DNA from: Kordiimonas aestuarii
Lineage (GTDB): Bacteria > Pseudomonadota > Alphaproteobacteria > Sphingomonadales > Kordiimonadaceae
Direction: 5' to 3'
NCBI RefSeq assembly: GCF_025574465.1
Contig: NZ_JAOBPP010000009.1
Location: 27,742 to 91,741 of the forward strand
Length of the DNA stretch: 64,000 bases
Within the stretch, counting starts at the first letter, position 1. Each line of letters starts with the position of its first letter. Position numbers and translations under genes: made by a program. The notes under the pieces are model-generated. The model saw nothing but the letters and a program-made list of their open reading frames with translations. It searched no databases and was not told the DNA's origin. Below are positions 51,394 to 61,686 of the stretch, piece after piece.

Positions 51394-53784
51394 ATGGAAA
51401 GCCGCCTGCCGCTACCGGTAAAGGAAGCCTTGGTTGATAGCGAGGCAAAGTCCGGCATTAAACTCCTGACCATCGCGCTTGCGGCGCTTGTGGGTACAGC
51501 GGGTATCGCTTTCCTGATTTGGGTGATCTGGGGCTTTTTTGTCGCTGTTGTTGTGAGCGGCGCGCTCCTGATTGCCACAGCGCTCACTCTTTTACGTGCC
51601 CTGGGGCAAGTGGGGCAGTCCGTTGGCAGGCGGGAGGTCGTCGACAAGGATCTGGTTGATGCGCTTGTGGCGCTTGAACGGCGCGCCGTCGTGATAACCA
51701 ATCTCAGCGGCGAGGTTGTTGCCTCGAACGCTGCATTTGAACGACTGGCGTTCGGTGCGCCTAGAATTATCCAGGACCTTCTGCGCGGAAAGAAAGATCA
51801 GGCAGCCCTTGGTAGCCTGCTAGCGACGGTATTGACCACGGGGTCTGGTGACCGGGAATTCATTACACCAGACGACGAACGAAACTCGCTCCTCGTCTCC
51901 GGAAAGCGCGTCAAACGGCACATCATGTGGCATGTCGCCTGCGACGGTGACCGGCAGCGCCTGGAGCATGAACGGGCCATTATTGGCAATTGGGATGCGC
52001 CTGTCTTTGAACAACTCGGCTGTGCGGTTGTGCTCGAAGACAGTGATGGCAAACTGCATTACATCAACAAAGTGATGCGCGAGTGGCTTGAGCTTGAACC
52101 GGGTCAGATGCCGATCAAAATTCAGCTTCGGTCTGGCGACAGCCAGCTACTTGTTGGCAATAATCAGCGCATTGATGTGGACGTGATCGATGTGCCGCTC
52201 GCAACGCGTGAGCATGAGCGCCAGATCGGACGCTACCGCTTCCTGCAAAAGTCCAATCGGGCCGGGGTTGGACAGTTTGCGGAAGACCATAAAATCCTGA
52301 TCGACCCAATCTTCGATAATGCGCCGGTTGCCGTTGCGGTTGTGGACAAGCAGGCTAGGTTGCTGGAGTTTAATCGACCATTGCGGTTACATCCGGCAGG
52401 GAAACGGGTTCAGCCGGGTGACAGTGTACTTGATCTGGTGAAGCAGGATGATCGCGATGACCTGAAGGCGCTGATAGAAAACGGATGCGAAGGCCGCCCG
52501 GCGTCACTTCCCCTCGACGTGGTTTATAACGCACAGCCGGAGCGCGTTGGCCAGATCGTCTCCTCACCAGTTGTGTCGGGGACAGAGTCCATGGTGATCC
52601 TCTATATGATGGACACGACCCAGGAGAAAAGTCTGGAACGCCAGTTTGTCCAGGCGCAGAAAATGCAGGCTGTGGGGCAACTGGCCGGCGGCGTGGCGCA
52701 TGACTTCAATAACCTGCTGACGGCAATTATCGGTTTTTGTGATCTGCTGCTGGTGCGCCACGATGCGGGCGATCAGTCATTCTCCGACATTATCCAGATC
52801 AAACAAAACGCTAACAGGGCCGCCAATCTGGTGCGTCAACTGCTGGCGTTTTCCCGTCAGCAGACGCTGCGGCCGAAAGTTCTGATGATGACGGATGTCC
52901 TGGCTGAACTTTCCAACCTGATCCGCCGTCTGATCGGCGAAAATATCGAGCTGAAGGTGATGCATGGCCGCGATTTGCAGCCGGTGAAAGTTGATCAGGG
53001 GCAGCTTGAGCAGGTGATTATCAACCTGGCGGTGAATGCGCGCGACGCGATGGCGGGCGGCGGAAAGCTTGAGATTAGAACCAGTATGGTAGGCGCTGAC
53101 CACAAACTCATCGAGCAATATGATGTGATCGTTCCGGATGATTATGTGCTGGTTGAGGTTATTGATACCGGTTGCGGCATTCCCAAGGATAACCTCGCCA
53201 AGATTTTTGAGCCGTTTTTCACAACAAAGGAAGTTGGACAGGGCACGGGACTCGGGCTGGCGACCGTATACGGCATTGTCAAACAAACCGGCGGGTTTGT
53301 GTTTGTTGAATCAGAAGAGGGTGTTGGCACTAACTTCCGGCTGTTCTTCAAGGCCCACACAGGGGGAGCCGAGGAAGGCCAGGATGCCAAACGTACCGAG
53401 GCGCCCGCGCGAGACCTCACCGGCAAAGGCACCATTTTGATTGTGGAGGACGAAGACCCAGTCCGGATGTTCGCAAGCCGCGCCTTGAGCAACAAAGGCT
53501 ACCGCGTGCTTGAAGCATCATCGGGCGAGGCAGGACTCGATATCCTGATTGATGGTGACGATACCGTAGACCTCCTTATTTCCGATGTTATCATGCCAAA
53601 CATGGATGGGCCGACGCTGGTGCGGGAAGCGCGCAAGGTATTCCCTGATCTGCCGGTGATCTTTGTCTCTGGTTATGCCGAGGATATGTTCCGGCAAAAT
53701 CTTGAGGATGAAGATTTCCTCTTCCTGCCAAAACCTTTTTCCCTCAAAGATTTGGCCGAACAGGTCAAAGGTATACTGGGCTGA
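51394..53784 (+). CDS. cckA: CckA-type hybrid sensor histidine kinase
   Basis: The 796-residue kinase has two N-terminal membrane spans (about 25-70) and PAS-like sensing regions (about 90-410). Next come a HisKA domain with the phospho-His at about 436 (GGVAHDFNNLLTAIIGFCD), a HATPase domain (NLAVNARDAM, DTGCGIP, GTGLGLATVYG) and a C-terminal receiver with Asp731 (SDVIMPNMDG). In alphaproteobacteria CckA feeds phosphate through ChpT to CtrA, controlling cell division and flagellar genes. Location beside flhB and before recA-alaS matches gene order in other alphaproteobacteria, from memory. GGGGAGAG precedes the ATG. Confidence 0.92.
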   Translation: MESRLPLPVKEALVDSEAKSGIKLLTIALAALVGTAGIAFLIWVIWGFFVAVVVSGALLIATALTLLRALGQVGQSVGRREVVDKDLVDALVALERRAVVITNLSGEVVASNAAFERLAFGAPRIIQDLLRGKKDQAALGSLLATVLTTGSGDREFITPDDERNSLLVSGKRVKRHIMWHVACDGDRQRLEHERAIIGNWDAPVFEQLGCAVVLEDSDGKLHYINKVMREWLELEPGQMPIKIQLRSGDSQLLVGNNQRIDVDVIDVPLATREHERQIGRYRFLQKSNRAGVGQFAEDHKILIDPIFDNAPVAVAVVDKQARLLEFNRPLRLHPAGKRVQPGDSVLDLVKQDDRDDLKALIENGCEGRPASLPLDVVYNAQPERVGQIVSSPVVSGTESMVILYMMDTTQEKSLERQFVQAQKMQAVGQLAGGVAHDFNNLLTAIIGFCDLLLVRHDAGDQSFSDIIQIKQNANRAANLVRQLLAFSRQQTLRPKVLMMTDVLAELSNLIRRLIGENIELKVMHGRDLQPVKVDQGQLEQVIINLAVNARDAMAGGGKLEIRTSMVGADHKLIEQYDVIVPDDYVLVEVIDTGCGIPKDNLAKIFEPFFTTKEVGQGTGLGLATVYGIVKQTGGFVFVESEEGVGTNFRLFFKAHTGGAEEGQDAKRTEAPARDLTGKGTILIVEDEDPVRMFASRALSNKGYRVLEASSGEAGLDILIDGDDTVDLLISDVIMPNMDGPTLVREARKVFPDLPVIFVSGYAEDMFRQNLEDEDFLFLPKPFSLKDLAEQVKGILG

Positions 53785-53811
53785 TTGAACCATGTTCCGG
53801 CCTGGCTGTGA

Positions 53812-53826
53812 GAACAAAATGAGAAT
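53812..53826 (+). promoter_or_regulatory. Possible LexA (SOS) site before recA
   Basis: GAAC-N7-GAAT (53812-53826) matches seven of eight positions of the alphaproteobacterial LexA direct repeat (GTTC-N7-GTTC read on the other strand). It lies 81-95 bases before the recA start, where such a site is expected. One mismatch makes it tentative. Confidence 0.4.
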
Positions 53827-53906
53827 ACCTGTTGCACAATGAGAACAAAGAAGGTACAAAACGGTCATTGCAAGGGATTAACGCCTGTGGAATAAGGGGA
53901 CCAATC

Positions 53907-54974
53907 ATGTCAATGCCGGAACTGCAGTTGGTAAAGGGAACATCCATGGATAAGACAAAAGCACTCGAAGCGGCACTGGGCCAGATCGACAGAGCCTTCG
54001 GCAAAGGTTCGGTCATGAAGCTCGGGCAACGCGAGAGTGGTATCGAGATTGAAACCATTTCAACAGGCTCGCTAAACCTTGATATCGCACTCGGGATTGG
54101 TGGCCTGCCTAAAGGTCGGATCGTTGAGATTTATGGCCCAGAAAGTTCCGGTAAGACAACCTTGGCTCTGCACGCGGTTGCCGAAGCTCAGAAAAAGGGA
54201 GGTATCGCTGCATTTGTCGACGCCGAACACGCGCTTGATCCGGTTTATGCGCGCAAACTCGGTGTGGATGTTAACGAGTTGCTCATCAGTCAGCCGGACA
54301 CTGGCGAACAGGCACTCGAGATCGCCGACACTCTCGTCCGTTCCGGTGCTGTTGACATCCTCGTTGTGGATTCTGTGGCAGCGCTTACCCCGCGGGCGGA
54401 ACTTGAAGGCGAGATGGGCGATAGTCACGTGGGCTTGCAGGCCCGTTTGATGAGCCAGGCGCTTCGCAAGCTGACGGCGTCAATTTCGAAATCCAATACC
54501 ATTGTTATTTTCATCAACCAGATTCGGATGAAAATTGGTGTAATGTATGGCAGCCCCGAGACAACGACTGGCGGCAACGCCCTGAAGTTCTATGCATCCG
54601 TTCGTCTTGATATTCGCCGGGTCGGCGCGATCAAGGACAAGGACGAGATTGTCGGTAACGCCACGCGGGTCAAGGTTGTGAAAAACAAGCTGGCACCGCC
54701 TTTCAAACAGGTGGAATTTGACATCATGTATGGGGAAGGCGTGTCCAAAACAGGTGAAATCCTCGATCTCGGTGTTAAAGCTGGCGTGGTTGAAAAGTCC
54801 GGATCCTGGTACAGCTATTCAAGCCAGCGTATCGGACAGGGGCGGGAGAACGCCAAACGCTTCCTTGTTGAGAATGCGGATGTCTCAAACGAGATTGAAC
54901 GGGCGATCAGGCAAAATGCAGGGCTTGTGAACGAAGCCATGCTCGTTGCGCCAGGGGAAGAGACCGCAGACTAG
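53907..54974 (+). CDS. recA: Recombinase RecA
   Basis: The 355-residue protein carries out strand exchange in homologous recombination and triggers LexA cleavage. Walker A is GPESSGKTT (77-85), Walker B is [11 protein letters not shown], and the loop area is [21 protein letters not shown] chose ATG 53907 because the alphaproteobacterial pattern (short leader, LQLV, then [11 protein letters not shown]) starts there and AAGGGG is seven bases upstream; ATG 53946 is an alternative with AAAGGGA upstream. A strong terminator follows. The acidic C-terminal tail is short. Confidence 0.96.
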   Translation: MSMPELQLVKGTSMDKTKALEAALGQIDRAFGKGSVMKLGQRESGIEIETISTGSLNLDIALGIGGLPKGRIVEIYGPESSGKTTLALHAVAEAQKKGGIAAFVDAEHALDPVYARKLGVDVNELLISQPDTGEQALEIADTLVRSGAVDILVVDSVAALTPRAELEGEMGDSHVGLQARLMSQALRKLTASISKSNTIVIFINQIRMKIGVMYGSPETTTGGNALKFYASVRLDIRRVGAIKDKDEIVGNATRVKVVKNKLAPPFKQVEFDIMYGEGVSKTGEILDLGVKAGVVEKSGSWYSYSSQRIGQGRENAKRFLVENADVSNEIERAIRQNAGLVNEAMLVAPGEETAD

Positions 54975-54996
54975 TTCCTCTCAGGTGTAGTTGGTT

Positions 54997-55024
54997 AAAA
55001 GGCGGCGGTGTGCCGCCTTTTTTA
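54997..55024 (+). terminator. Intrinsic terminator after recA
   Basis: AAAAGGCGGC (54997-55006) and GCCGCCTTTT (55012-55021) pair perfectly around a 5-base loop, followed by further T residues. It separates recA from alaS. Confidence 0.9.
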
Positions 55025-55172
55025 TTGGAGTGATGAGGCGGAAAAAGCTGACAACAGGTGTGACATTGGCTGGACAGCGAAACGGCCTGTCGTTACAAGA
55101 GCCAGAAGTTTAATTTGCCATCAGCCTGACGCTTGGCTGGCGGTCTGTAACATGAAGTAAAGGTTTATACCT

Positions 55173-57821
55173 ATGGCGGGCGCGAACGACATCCGTAAAA
55201 CTTTTTTGGACTTCTTTGCATCGAAAGGCCACGAGCGCGTGCCGTCCGCACCCCTGGTGCCGATCAATGATCCAACCCTGATGTTTATCAATGCGGGTAT
55301 GGTGCCGTTCAAGAACCTGTTTACCGGGGCTGAAACCCGCGACTATGTGCGCGCGACTTCATCGCAAAAATGTGTGCGCGCAGGCGGTAAGCATAATGAT
55401 CTGGATAACGTAGGCTATACAGCGCGTCACCACACTTTTTTTGAGATGCTTGGTAATTTTTCGTTCGGCGATTATTTCAAGGACGATGCTATCCAGTTTG
55501 CCTGGAACCTGATCACCAAGGAATACGGACTGAACAGGGACAAGCTTACGGTGACCGTCTTCCACGAAGACGACGAGGCCTTTGATCTATGGAAAAAGAT
55601 TGCGGGCTTGCCCGACGAACGCATCATCCGCATCGCGACTGCGGATAATTTCTGGTCTATGGGCGATACGGGGCCCTGTGGTCCCTGTTCTGAGATTTTC
55701 TATGATCACGGCGACCATATCTGGGGTGGCCCTCCCGGCAGCCCGGATGAAGATGGTGACCGATTTGTAGAAATCTGGAATCTCGTGTTCATGCAGTTTG
55801 AACAGCTTGCGTCCGGTGAACGGATAGACCTGCCAAAACCCAGCATCGATACCGGCATGGGGCTTGAGCGGATTGCTGCCGTCATGCAGGGGACACATGA
55901 CAATTATGAGATCGATACCTTCCGCCGTCTGATTGAAGCATCGATTGAGGCTACGGGGGCCAGGGAAACGGAAGAGAACAAGGCCTCGCACCGGGTGATT
56001 GCGGACCACCTGCGCGCTTGCAGTTTCCTGATTGCAGACGGGGTTCTGCCGTCCAATGAAGGCCGTGGATATGTGCTGCGCCGCATTATGCGCCGTGCCA
56101 TGCGCCATGCACATTTGCTCGGCGCCAAGGATCTGGTGATGCATCAGCTTGCACCGACGCTGGTCAGTGAAATGGGCCAGGCGTTTCCTGAACTGGGCCG
56201 TGCGCAGAAGCTTATTGAAGAGACCATGAAGCTTGAGGAAGCCCGTTTCCGCCAGATGTTGGACAAAGGACTGCGGCTGCTTGAAGACGAACTTGAAAAA
56301 ATTGCTGACGACAAGGAACTGCCCGGTGAGGTTGCGTTCAAGCTGTATGATACCTACGGCTTTCCGCTTGACCTGACGCAGGACCATCTTCGGGGCCAAA
56401 ATCGCGGTGTGGACGTGGACGGCTTCAAGGTTGCCATGGAAGAACAGCGCGCTAAAGCCCGGGCGGCATGGGCTGGTTCAGGCGACGCAGCGACGGAAAA
56501 GGTCTGGTTTAATATCCAGGACGAAGAAGGCGCGACGGAGTTCGTCGGATACACGACGCAGGTGGCTGAGGGCCAGGTTGTTGCCCTTGTAAAAGACGGT
56601 GAACGTGTTGAACGCGCGGAGACTGGCGACGATGTTATGGTGGTGACCAACCAGACACCATTTTATGGCGAAAGCGGCGGCCAGATGGGAGACACGGGAA
56701 CCATGGAAGCCGCCGGGGTCAAGCTTAAGATAACCGACACGGCAAAAATGGTTGGCGCGCTTCACGTTCATAAAGCCCAGGTTAAGGAAGGGCTTGTCAA
56801 GGTCGGCGACGCGCTTGATATGATCGTGGATACAGATCGCCGCAACAGGTTACGGGCCAATCATTCCGCCACCCATGTCCTGCATGAAGTACTACGCCGT
56901 GAACTCGGGGAACACGTGACCCAGAAGGGGTCGCTCGTGGCGCCGGACCGTCTTCGTTTTGATATCTCGCATCCGAAAGCGCTGACGGAAGACGAACTGG
57001 CGGCAGTTGAGCGTGAAGTGAACCGCATTGTACGCGATAATGCAGCCGTGGAAACACGACTGCTGAGTTATGATGATGCGATTGACGCGGGCGCCATGGC
57101 GCTGTTTGGCGAGAAATACGGTGACGAGGTTCGTGTTGTCTCCATGGGGGATAACCCGGACAAAAGCAAACCGCATTATTCGGTTGAGCTGTGTGGCGGT
57201 ACACACGTTGAACGACTTGGCGATATTGCGCTTTTCACAATTGTCGGGGAAAGCGCGGTTTCCGCAGGTGTACGCCGCATCGAGGCGCTGACAGGTGCTG
57301 CCGCGCTTGACCATCTGCTTGGTCAGCAAAAGCTGCTGAAGGAAGCCGCGTCACAGTTGAAAACAAATCCCGTGGAATTGCCTGAGAGGATCGCGGCCCT
57401 GCAGGGCGAGCGTAAAACGCTTGAAAAAGAACTGACAGAGGCGCGCAAAAAGGCCGCGCTTGGTGGGAACTCCAGTGGCCCGGCGGTTAAGGAAATTGCA
57501 GGGATAAAGTTTATTGGACAGGTGCTTGATGGTGTGCCGCCTCGCGACCTGCGCGGTATGGCGGATGACGCCAAAAAATCCATGGGCAGCGGCATCGTCT
57601 GCCTGATTGCGACGAACGATGGCAAGGCTGCCATACTTATTGGGGTTACCGATGACCTGACATCGAAGGCCAGCGCTGTGGATCTTGTGCGCGTAGGCGC
57701 GGAAGCGCTGGGCGGCAAGGGCGGCGGCGGCCGTCCCGACATGGCGCAGGCGGGGGGACCTGATGGCGCCAGGGCCACTGACGCGATCAGCGCCATTGAA
57801 GCCGCTATTGCAGCGAGCTAG
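55173..57821 (+). CDS. alaS: Alanyl-tRNA synthetase
   Basis: This 882-residue class II synthetase charges tRNA-Ala. It contains the N-terminal aminoacylation domain ([34 protein letters not shown]), the tRNA-recognition region, and the editing domain with zinc-binding [12 protein letters not shown] and [12 protein letters not shown] (Cys674). A C-terminal DHH-like/oligomerisation domain follows ([16 protein letters not shown]). Length is as expected. It shares a bidirectional terminator with the convergent icd gene. The recA-alaS order is common in proteobacteria. Confidence 0.97.
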   Translation: MAGANDIRKTFLDFFASKGHERVPSAPLVPINDPTLMFINAGMVPFKNLFTGAETRDYVRATSSQKCVRAGGKHNDLDNVGYTARHHTFFEMLGNFSFGDYFKDDAIQFAWNLITKEYGLNRDKLTVTVFHEDDEAFDLWKKIAGLPDERIIRIATADNFWSMGDTGPCGPCSEIFYDHGDHIWGGPPGSPDEDGDRFVEIWNLVFMQFEQLASGERIDLPKPSIDTGMGLERIAAVMQGTHDNYEIDTFRRLIEASIEATGARETEENKASHRVIADHLRACSFLIADGVLPSNEGRGYVLRRIMRRAMRHAHLLGAKDLVMHQLAPTLVSEMGQAFPELGRAQKLIEETMKLEEARFRQMLDKGLRLLEDELEKIADDKELPGEVAFKLYDTYGFPLDLTQDHLRGQNRGVDVDGFKVAMEEQRAKARAAWAGSGDAATEKVWFNIQDEEGATEFVGYTTQVAEGQVVALVKDGERVERAETGDDVMVVTNQTPFYGESGGQMGDTGTMEAAGVKLKITDTAKMVGALHVHKAQVKEGLVKVGDALDMIVDTDRRNRLRANHSATHVLHEVLRRELGEHVTQKGSLVAPDRLRFDISHPKALTEDELAAVEREVNRIVRDNAAVETRLLSYDDAIDAGAMALFGEKYGDEVRVVSMGDNPDKSKPHYSVELCGGTHVERLGDIALFTIVGESAVSAGVRRIEALTGAAALDHLLGQQKLLKEAASQLKTNPVELPERIAALQGERKTLEKELTEARKKAALGGNSSGPAVKEIAGIKFIGQVLDGVPPRDLRGMADDAKKSMGSGIVCLIATNDGKAAILIGVTDDLTSKASAVDLVRVGAEALGGKGGGGRPDMAQAGGPDGARATDAISAIEAAIAAS

Positions 57822-57840
57822 AAAAACAGACCAGATACAA

Positions 57841-57867
57841 AAAAGGCCGCTCAGTGAGCGGCCTTTT
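57841..57867. terminator. Bidirectional terminator between alaS and icd
   Basis: AAAAGGCCGCTC (57841-57852) and GAGCGGCCTTTT (57856-57867) form a perfect 12-bp stem with a 3-base loop and A and T runs at the two ends. It ends both convergent genes. Confidence 0.92.
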
Positions 57868-57894
57868 CATTAATTTGTTTCCGATGTCCTGAGT

Positions 57895-59109
57895 TTAACT
57901 AAGCTCTGATTTCAGGTTTTCGTCGATCTTGTCGAAGAACTGGCCTGTGGTCATCCACGACTGGTTCGGGCCGATAAGAAGCGCGAGGTCTTTGGTCATG
58001 TTGCCGGTTTCAACGGTGTTGATGCAGACCTTTTCAACGGCCTCGGCAAACTTGATTACCTCAGGTGTGCCATCCATTTTACCACGATACTTCAGACCAC
58101 GGGTCCAGGCAAAGATGGACGCAATCGGGTTAGTAGACGTTTCCTTGCCTTCCTGATGCTGACGATAGTGGCGCGTTACCGTGCCGTGTGCGGCTTCGGA
58201 TTCCACCGTTTTTCCGTCCGGCGTCATCAGGACGGAGGTCATCAGCCCCAGTGAACCAAAGCCCTGCGCCACGGTGTCAGATTGCACATCACCGTCATAG
58301 TTTTTACAGGCCCAGACAAAACCTCCGGCCCATTTCATCGCACAGGCTACCATGTCGTCAATCAGGCGGTGTTCATAGGTGATGCCAGCGTCTTTGAACT
58401 TATCTTTGAATTCGGCCTCGAACACTTCCATGAACAGGTCCTTGAAACGGCCATCATAGGCCTTCAGGATCGTGTTTTTGGTAGAGAGATATACCGGCCA
58501 CTGGCGGCTCAGGCCATAGTTCATGCACGCACGGGCAAAATCACGGATGCTGGCATCGACATTATACATGCCCATCGCGACACCGGCTTCTTCGAAGTCA
58601 TAAACTTCGCGTTCAATGGCTTTGCCGCCGTCTGCCGGTTCGAACTTCATCGTCAGCTTGCCGGCGCCGGGCACAAGAAAGTCTGTCGCACGGTACTGGT
58701 CACCAAAAGCGTGACGGCCGATAACAATCGGCTTGGTCCAGCCCGGAACCAGACGCGGCACGTTTTTCATGATGATGGGCTCACGGAAAACAGTCCCGCC
58801 CAGGATGTTGCGGATCGTGCCGTTCGGGCTGCGCCACATTTTCTTGAGGTCAAATTCTTCAACACGCTGTTCATCAGGTGTTATGGTCGCGCACTTTACA
58901 CCGACACCGTGTTCCTTGATGGCGTTTGCAGCATCAATGGTAATCTGGTCGTCGGTTTCATCCCGTTTGGTGACAGAGAGATCGTAGTAAAGCAGATCAA
59001 TGTCCAGATACGGCTGGACAAGGCGTTCCCTGATCCATTGCCAGATGATCCGGGTCATCTCGTCGCCATCGATTTCCACAATAGGATTTTTTACGGTAAT
59101 TTTGCTCAT
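57895..59109 (-). CDS. icd: Isocitrate dehydrogenase (NADP-dependent, 404-aa type)
   Basis: The 404-residue enzyme oxidises isocitrate to 2-oxoglutarate in the TCA cycle. It belongs to the shorter, eukaryote-like dimeric class common in alphaproteobacteria: start [22 protein letters not shown], substrate motif [19 protein letters not shown], and the end-of-domain [20 protein letters not shown] that carries the NADP-binding His and Arg. GAGGG precedes the ATG. It is convergent with alaS and is a single-gene unit. Confidence 0.96.
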   Translation of the reverse strand: MSKITVKNPIVEIDGDEMTRIIWQWIRERLVQPYLDIDLLYYDLSVTKRDETDDQITIDAANAIKEHGVGVKCATITPDEQRVEEFDLKKMWRSPNGTIRNILGGTVFREPIIMKNVPRLVPGWTKPIVIGRHAFGDQYRATDFLVPGAGKLTMKFEPADGGKAIEREVYDFEEAGVAMGMYNVDASIRDFARACMNYGLSRQWPVYLSTKNTILKAYDGRFKDLFMEVFEAEFKDKFKDAGITYEHRLIDDMVACAMKWAGGFVWACKNYDGDVQSDTVAQGFGSLGLMTSVLMTPDGKTVESEAAHGTVTRHYRQHQEGKETSTNPIASIFAWTRGLKYRGKMDGTPEVIKFAEAVEKVCINTVETGNMTKDLALLIGPNQSWMTTGQFFDKIDENLKSELS

Positions 59110-59248
59110 TGGTCCCTCAAACTAGTTTTTGTCCCATGGGGTAATAGTGCGCCCGGGAGAAGACGGCGCGAAATTGCGCGCACCCTATCATCACAATTCA
59201 TATAGTTGAAGAGTGAACAGGGGCAAATTTTACTCATTTGCGCCTTTT

Positions 59249-59866
59249 TTACATCAATTCGCTGTTTGATGCTTCCTTTTGCGGTGAGGCGTTTGCAAGA
59301 AGCTTCATCGCTTCGGTCACATTCTCCGCCACCTGAAGCAAAGCGGCATTTTCCCTGGAAGCAAAACCTTCCGTAACCACATGATTGATGAGTTCCAGCA
59401 GCGGCGACCAATATCCCTTGTGGTTCAAGAGGATAATTGGTTTTTTGTGAAGGCTGAGTTGGGCCCATGTCATGATTTCCAAGGTCTCATCCAATGTGCC
59501 CAGGCCTCCGGGCAGCACGATAAAGGCATCTGACCGGTCGAACATCATTTTTTTCCGTTCGTGCATGTTCCGCGTGACGTGCAGTTCGCTCAGGCCCTCT
59601 TGTGTGATCTCCACGGCGTCCAGATGCTCGGGAATAATGCCGATGACGTCCGACCCTGCATCACGCGCCGCCCGCGCCACAACCCCCATCAGGCCCACGC
59701 TGCCTGCGCCGTAGACCAGATTCATGCCTTCGCTGGCAATCACGCCGCCGAGTTCGTTAGCCAATGCTTCATATTCAGGCCCTTTTCCCATGCGGGAGCC
59801 ACAATAAACACACACTGTCTTGATATTACTTTCACGAGAGACTGATACGCTGGACAAGGCTCGCAC
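59249..59866 (-). CDS. LOG family (TIGR00730) Rossmann-fold protein
   Basis: The 205-residue protein carries the LOG signature PGGLGTLDE (119-127) and the preceding MHERK, the residues that bind and cut nucleoside 5'-monophosphates. Characterised relatives release a free base from cytokinin ribotides or from AMP; some homologues act as general nucleotide phosphoribohydrolases. The start is GTG at 59866, after AAAGGATTAAAAA. It is divergent from the LysM gene; the gap holds GTCAAA-GT-TTTGAC (59910-59923). No link to icd is evident beyond shared orientation. Confidence 0.86.
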   Translation of the reverse strand: MRALSSVSVSRESNIKTVCVYCGSRMGKGPEYEALANELGGVIASEGMNLVYGAGSVGLMGVVARAARDAGSDVIGIIPEHLDAVEITQEGLSELHVTRNMHERKKMMFDRSDAFIVLPGGLGTLDETLEIMTWAQLSLHKKPIILLNHKGYWSPLLELINHVVTEGFASRENAALLQVAENVTEAMKLLANASPQKEASNSELM

Positions 59867-59999
59867 TTTTTAATCCTTTATATATGTGGGATAAGAGAAA
59901 GCGTTTGAGGTCAAAGTTTTGACATGTTTTTAATAAAATCATCTTTCATTATAAAGGCCCGATTGTTAAGGCTTTATTGAAAGACTAGTATGGTGTGAT

Positions 60000-61046
60000 A
60001 TGGGCCCACTTGAAAGCAAAAGCGACGACATGCGCAGGATGGCGATTGGAGCGGTAACCGCTTTGATCGGTGTTGCTGCCGTGCTGTATGTTATTTTTGG
60101 TGGCGAACCAGCGCCAGACACAATTTCACCAGATAGTGCGACCCAGCAAACCGATACCAACCAGAAAGCCGAAGCGGCGAACGAGGTGGTGCCGGAGTTT
60201 GACCTCGTACGCATCTCTCGCGGGGGGACCGGCGTTATTGCCGGCCGCATGACCCCGGGCGCACGCGTGGAACTTTATGCAAACGGCAAGAAAATCTCGG
60301 AGGTTGTCGCCAATGATGACGGCGAGTGGGTGATGATCCTTCAGGAGCCGCTGGAGGCGGGGTCAGTTGAACTTAACCTCAAAGCCGTGGACAAAAACCA
60401 TAACCGGATTGCCGAGGCCGACAACGTGGTTGTTGTGTCGGTGCCCGAACGTGACGACAAACGGTTTGTCGAGCGTGAACAAAATGGTGTGGTTGCTGTA
60501 TTGACGCCAAAAAGCGGCGACGGCGCCAGTACGGTTCTGCAAAAACCGGGCGTGGCTGCCTTCGGTGAAGTGGGCGAAAGTCTGAGTGTCGATACCATCG
60601 ATTATGGCGACGGCGGCGCTGCGGTGTTTACCGGGCGATCGTTGCCGCGCGTTGATGTCAGGCTTTATCTGGACGATGAGTTTATCGGCAGTGTTCGTGC
60701 GACGGACAGTGGCCGCTGGAGCATTCCGCTTAAGGACCGTATGTTGACCGCCGGTAACCACCTTATTCGGGTTGACCAGACAATTGGTGACGGGCAGGTA
60801 CAGTTGCGGATTGAGCAGCCGTTCCGAACAGGGTCGCCGATTGATCCGCAAGCGGCCGAGGGCGGTGTTTTTGTCAAACCAGGCAATACCTTGTGGCAAA
60901 TTGCACGCCAGTTATATGGCTCGGGCGTGCGCTACACGGTGATCTTCAAGGAAAACAGCGAACAGATTCGCGATCCAGACCTGATTTATCCGGGGCAGAT
61001 TTTCCGCCTACCCAACAAGGCGGCGACTAACGGGGCCGAGGGCTAG
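60000..61046 (+). CDS. Membrane-anchored Ig-like/LysM-domain envelope protein
   Basis: The 348-residue protein has an N-terminal membrane anchor (about 14-32, IGAVTALIGVAAVLYVIFGG), a Gln/Thr/Asp-rich linker, and two Ig-like segments (RMTPGARVELYANGKKISEV at about 82-101; LPRVDVRLYLDDEFIGSVRA at about 217-236). A C-terminal LysM domain follows (about 294-342, FVKPGNTLWQIARQLYGSG then DLIYPGQIFRLP). It would sit in the periplasm and bind peptidoglycan. The architecture is common in alphaproteobacteria and the specific role is unknown. Its stop overlaps the convergent unknown gene by four bases. Confidence 0.86.
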   Translation: MGPLESKSDDMRRMAIGAVTALIGVAAVLYVIFGGEPAPDTISPDSATQQTDTNQKAEAANEVVPEFDLVRISRGGTGVIAGRMTPGARVELYANGKKISEVVANDDGEWVMILQEPLEAGSVELNLKAVDKNHNRIAEADNVVVVSVPERDDKRFVEREQNGVVAVLTPKSGDGASTVLQKPGVAAFGEVGESLSVDTIDYGDGGAAVFTGRSLPRVDVRLYLDDEFIGSVRATDSGRWSIPLKDRMLTAGNHLIRVDQTIGDGQVQLRIEQPFRTGSPIDPQAAEGGVFVKPGNTLWQIARQLYGSGVRYTVIFKENSEQIRDPDLIYPGQIFRLPNKAATNGAEG

Positions 61047-61453
61047 TCATCCACCGGCTTGAGGTGCGAACGCAGGGCCCTTAGGTGTGTTTCAGATTCC
61101 AGAAGGATCAGTGTAAGCGCGCCCATCAGGTCTGTGCCTGCTAAATGGTGGTCGGTTTGTGTAACGCTATTGAAGCTGACGTGGCCGTTTTTTTCGATTT
61201 TATAGGCACCATCAATGCCGCGGTTTGTAGCGTAAACACGCTCGATCGCCATTGTGCGCTGTGCGGCGTCTTCAACGGTAAAATAGAGCTGGCCCAGTTT
61301 TGCGGATAGCCGGATTTTGCCGCCCTCCGGGTCACTGTCAGCCACGGCGTGAAACTTGATCCCTTCCCACTCAAAGTCGATCTTGTCGAACTGGGGGTCG
61401 TCAAGGCTGTCGAGATGCCCTTGTACCTTGTCCAGCGTTTCGTGCAGTTTCAT
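61043..61453 (-). CDS. Conserved-looking hypothetical protein (136 aa)
   Basis: This 136-residue protein has no recognised family. It starts with a short helix (KLHETLDKVQGHLDSL), then a run of alternating strands (KIDFEWEGIKFHAVADS, KIRLSAKLGQLYFTVED), and ends in an amphipathic helix (LMGALTLILLESETHLRALR). There is no signal peptide or membrane segment. The alpha-beta-alpha pattern and size recall YbjN or type III chaperone-like folds, but this is only a resemblance. The coding pattern is normal for the genome. It converges on the LysM gene with a four-base overlap of stops. Confidence 0.65.
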   Translation of the reverse strand: MKLHETLDKVQGHLDSLDDPQFDKIDFEWEGIKFHAVADSDPEGGKIRLSAKLGQLYFTVEDAAQRTMAIERVYATNRGIDGAYKIEKNGHVSFNSVTQTDHHLAGTDLMGALTLILLESETHLRALRSHLKPVDD

Positions 61454-61603
61454 GGAGCCTGATTTCCCTCATCACAAATGTGGTGTGCCATAATGCATAA
61501 AATCGCGCGTTCTGTTTAAGCAAGTGTTAATGACACCCTCATTCTGTTTTGGACGAAACACCGGCGACAGCGCAAGGGGAATGTTTTATACAACTTAAAA
61601 AGC

Positions 61604-61639
61604 CAGGCATGGCTACGGCGTGACTTGACGCCGGGCCTG
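61604..61639 (+). other. Structured leader-like inverted repeats upstream of psd
   Basis: CGGCGT (61616-61621) and ACGCCG (61628-61633) form a perfect stem, nested inside CAGGC (61604-61608) and GCCTG (61635-61639). The structure lies 48-83 bases before the psd start and has no T-tract, so it may be a 5' UTR structure or a regulatory protein site. Function unknown. Confidence 0.4.
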
Positions 61640-61686
61640 CAAATCGCCAGTGTGTGCGCAATTTCAGTTACCTAAAGGGTTCAAAT

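Noticed and set aside
53787..53796. GAAC-CAT-GTTC as a DNA-damage box before recA
   Set aside because: The spacing of three bases fits neither the alphaproteobacterial N7 direct repeat nor the Gram-positive N4 dyad.
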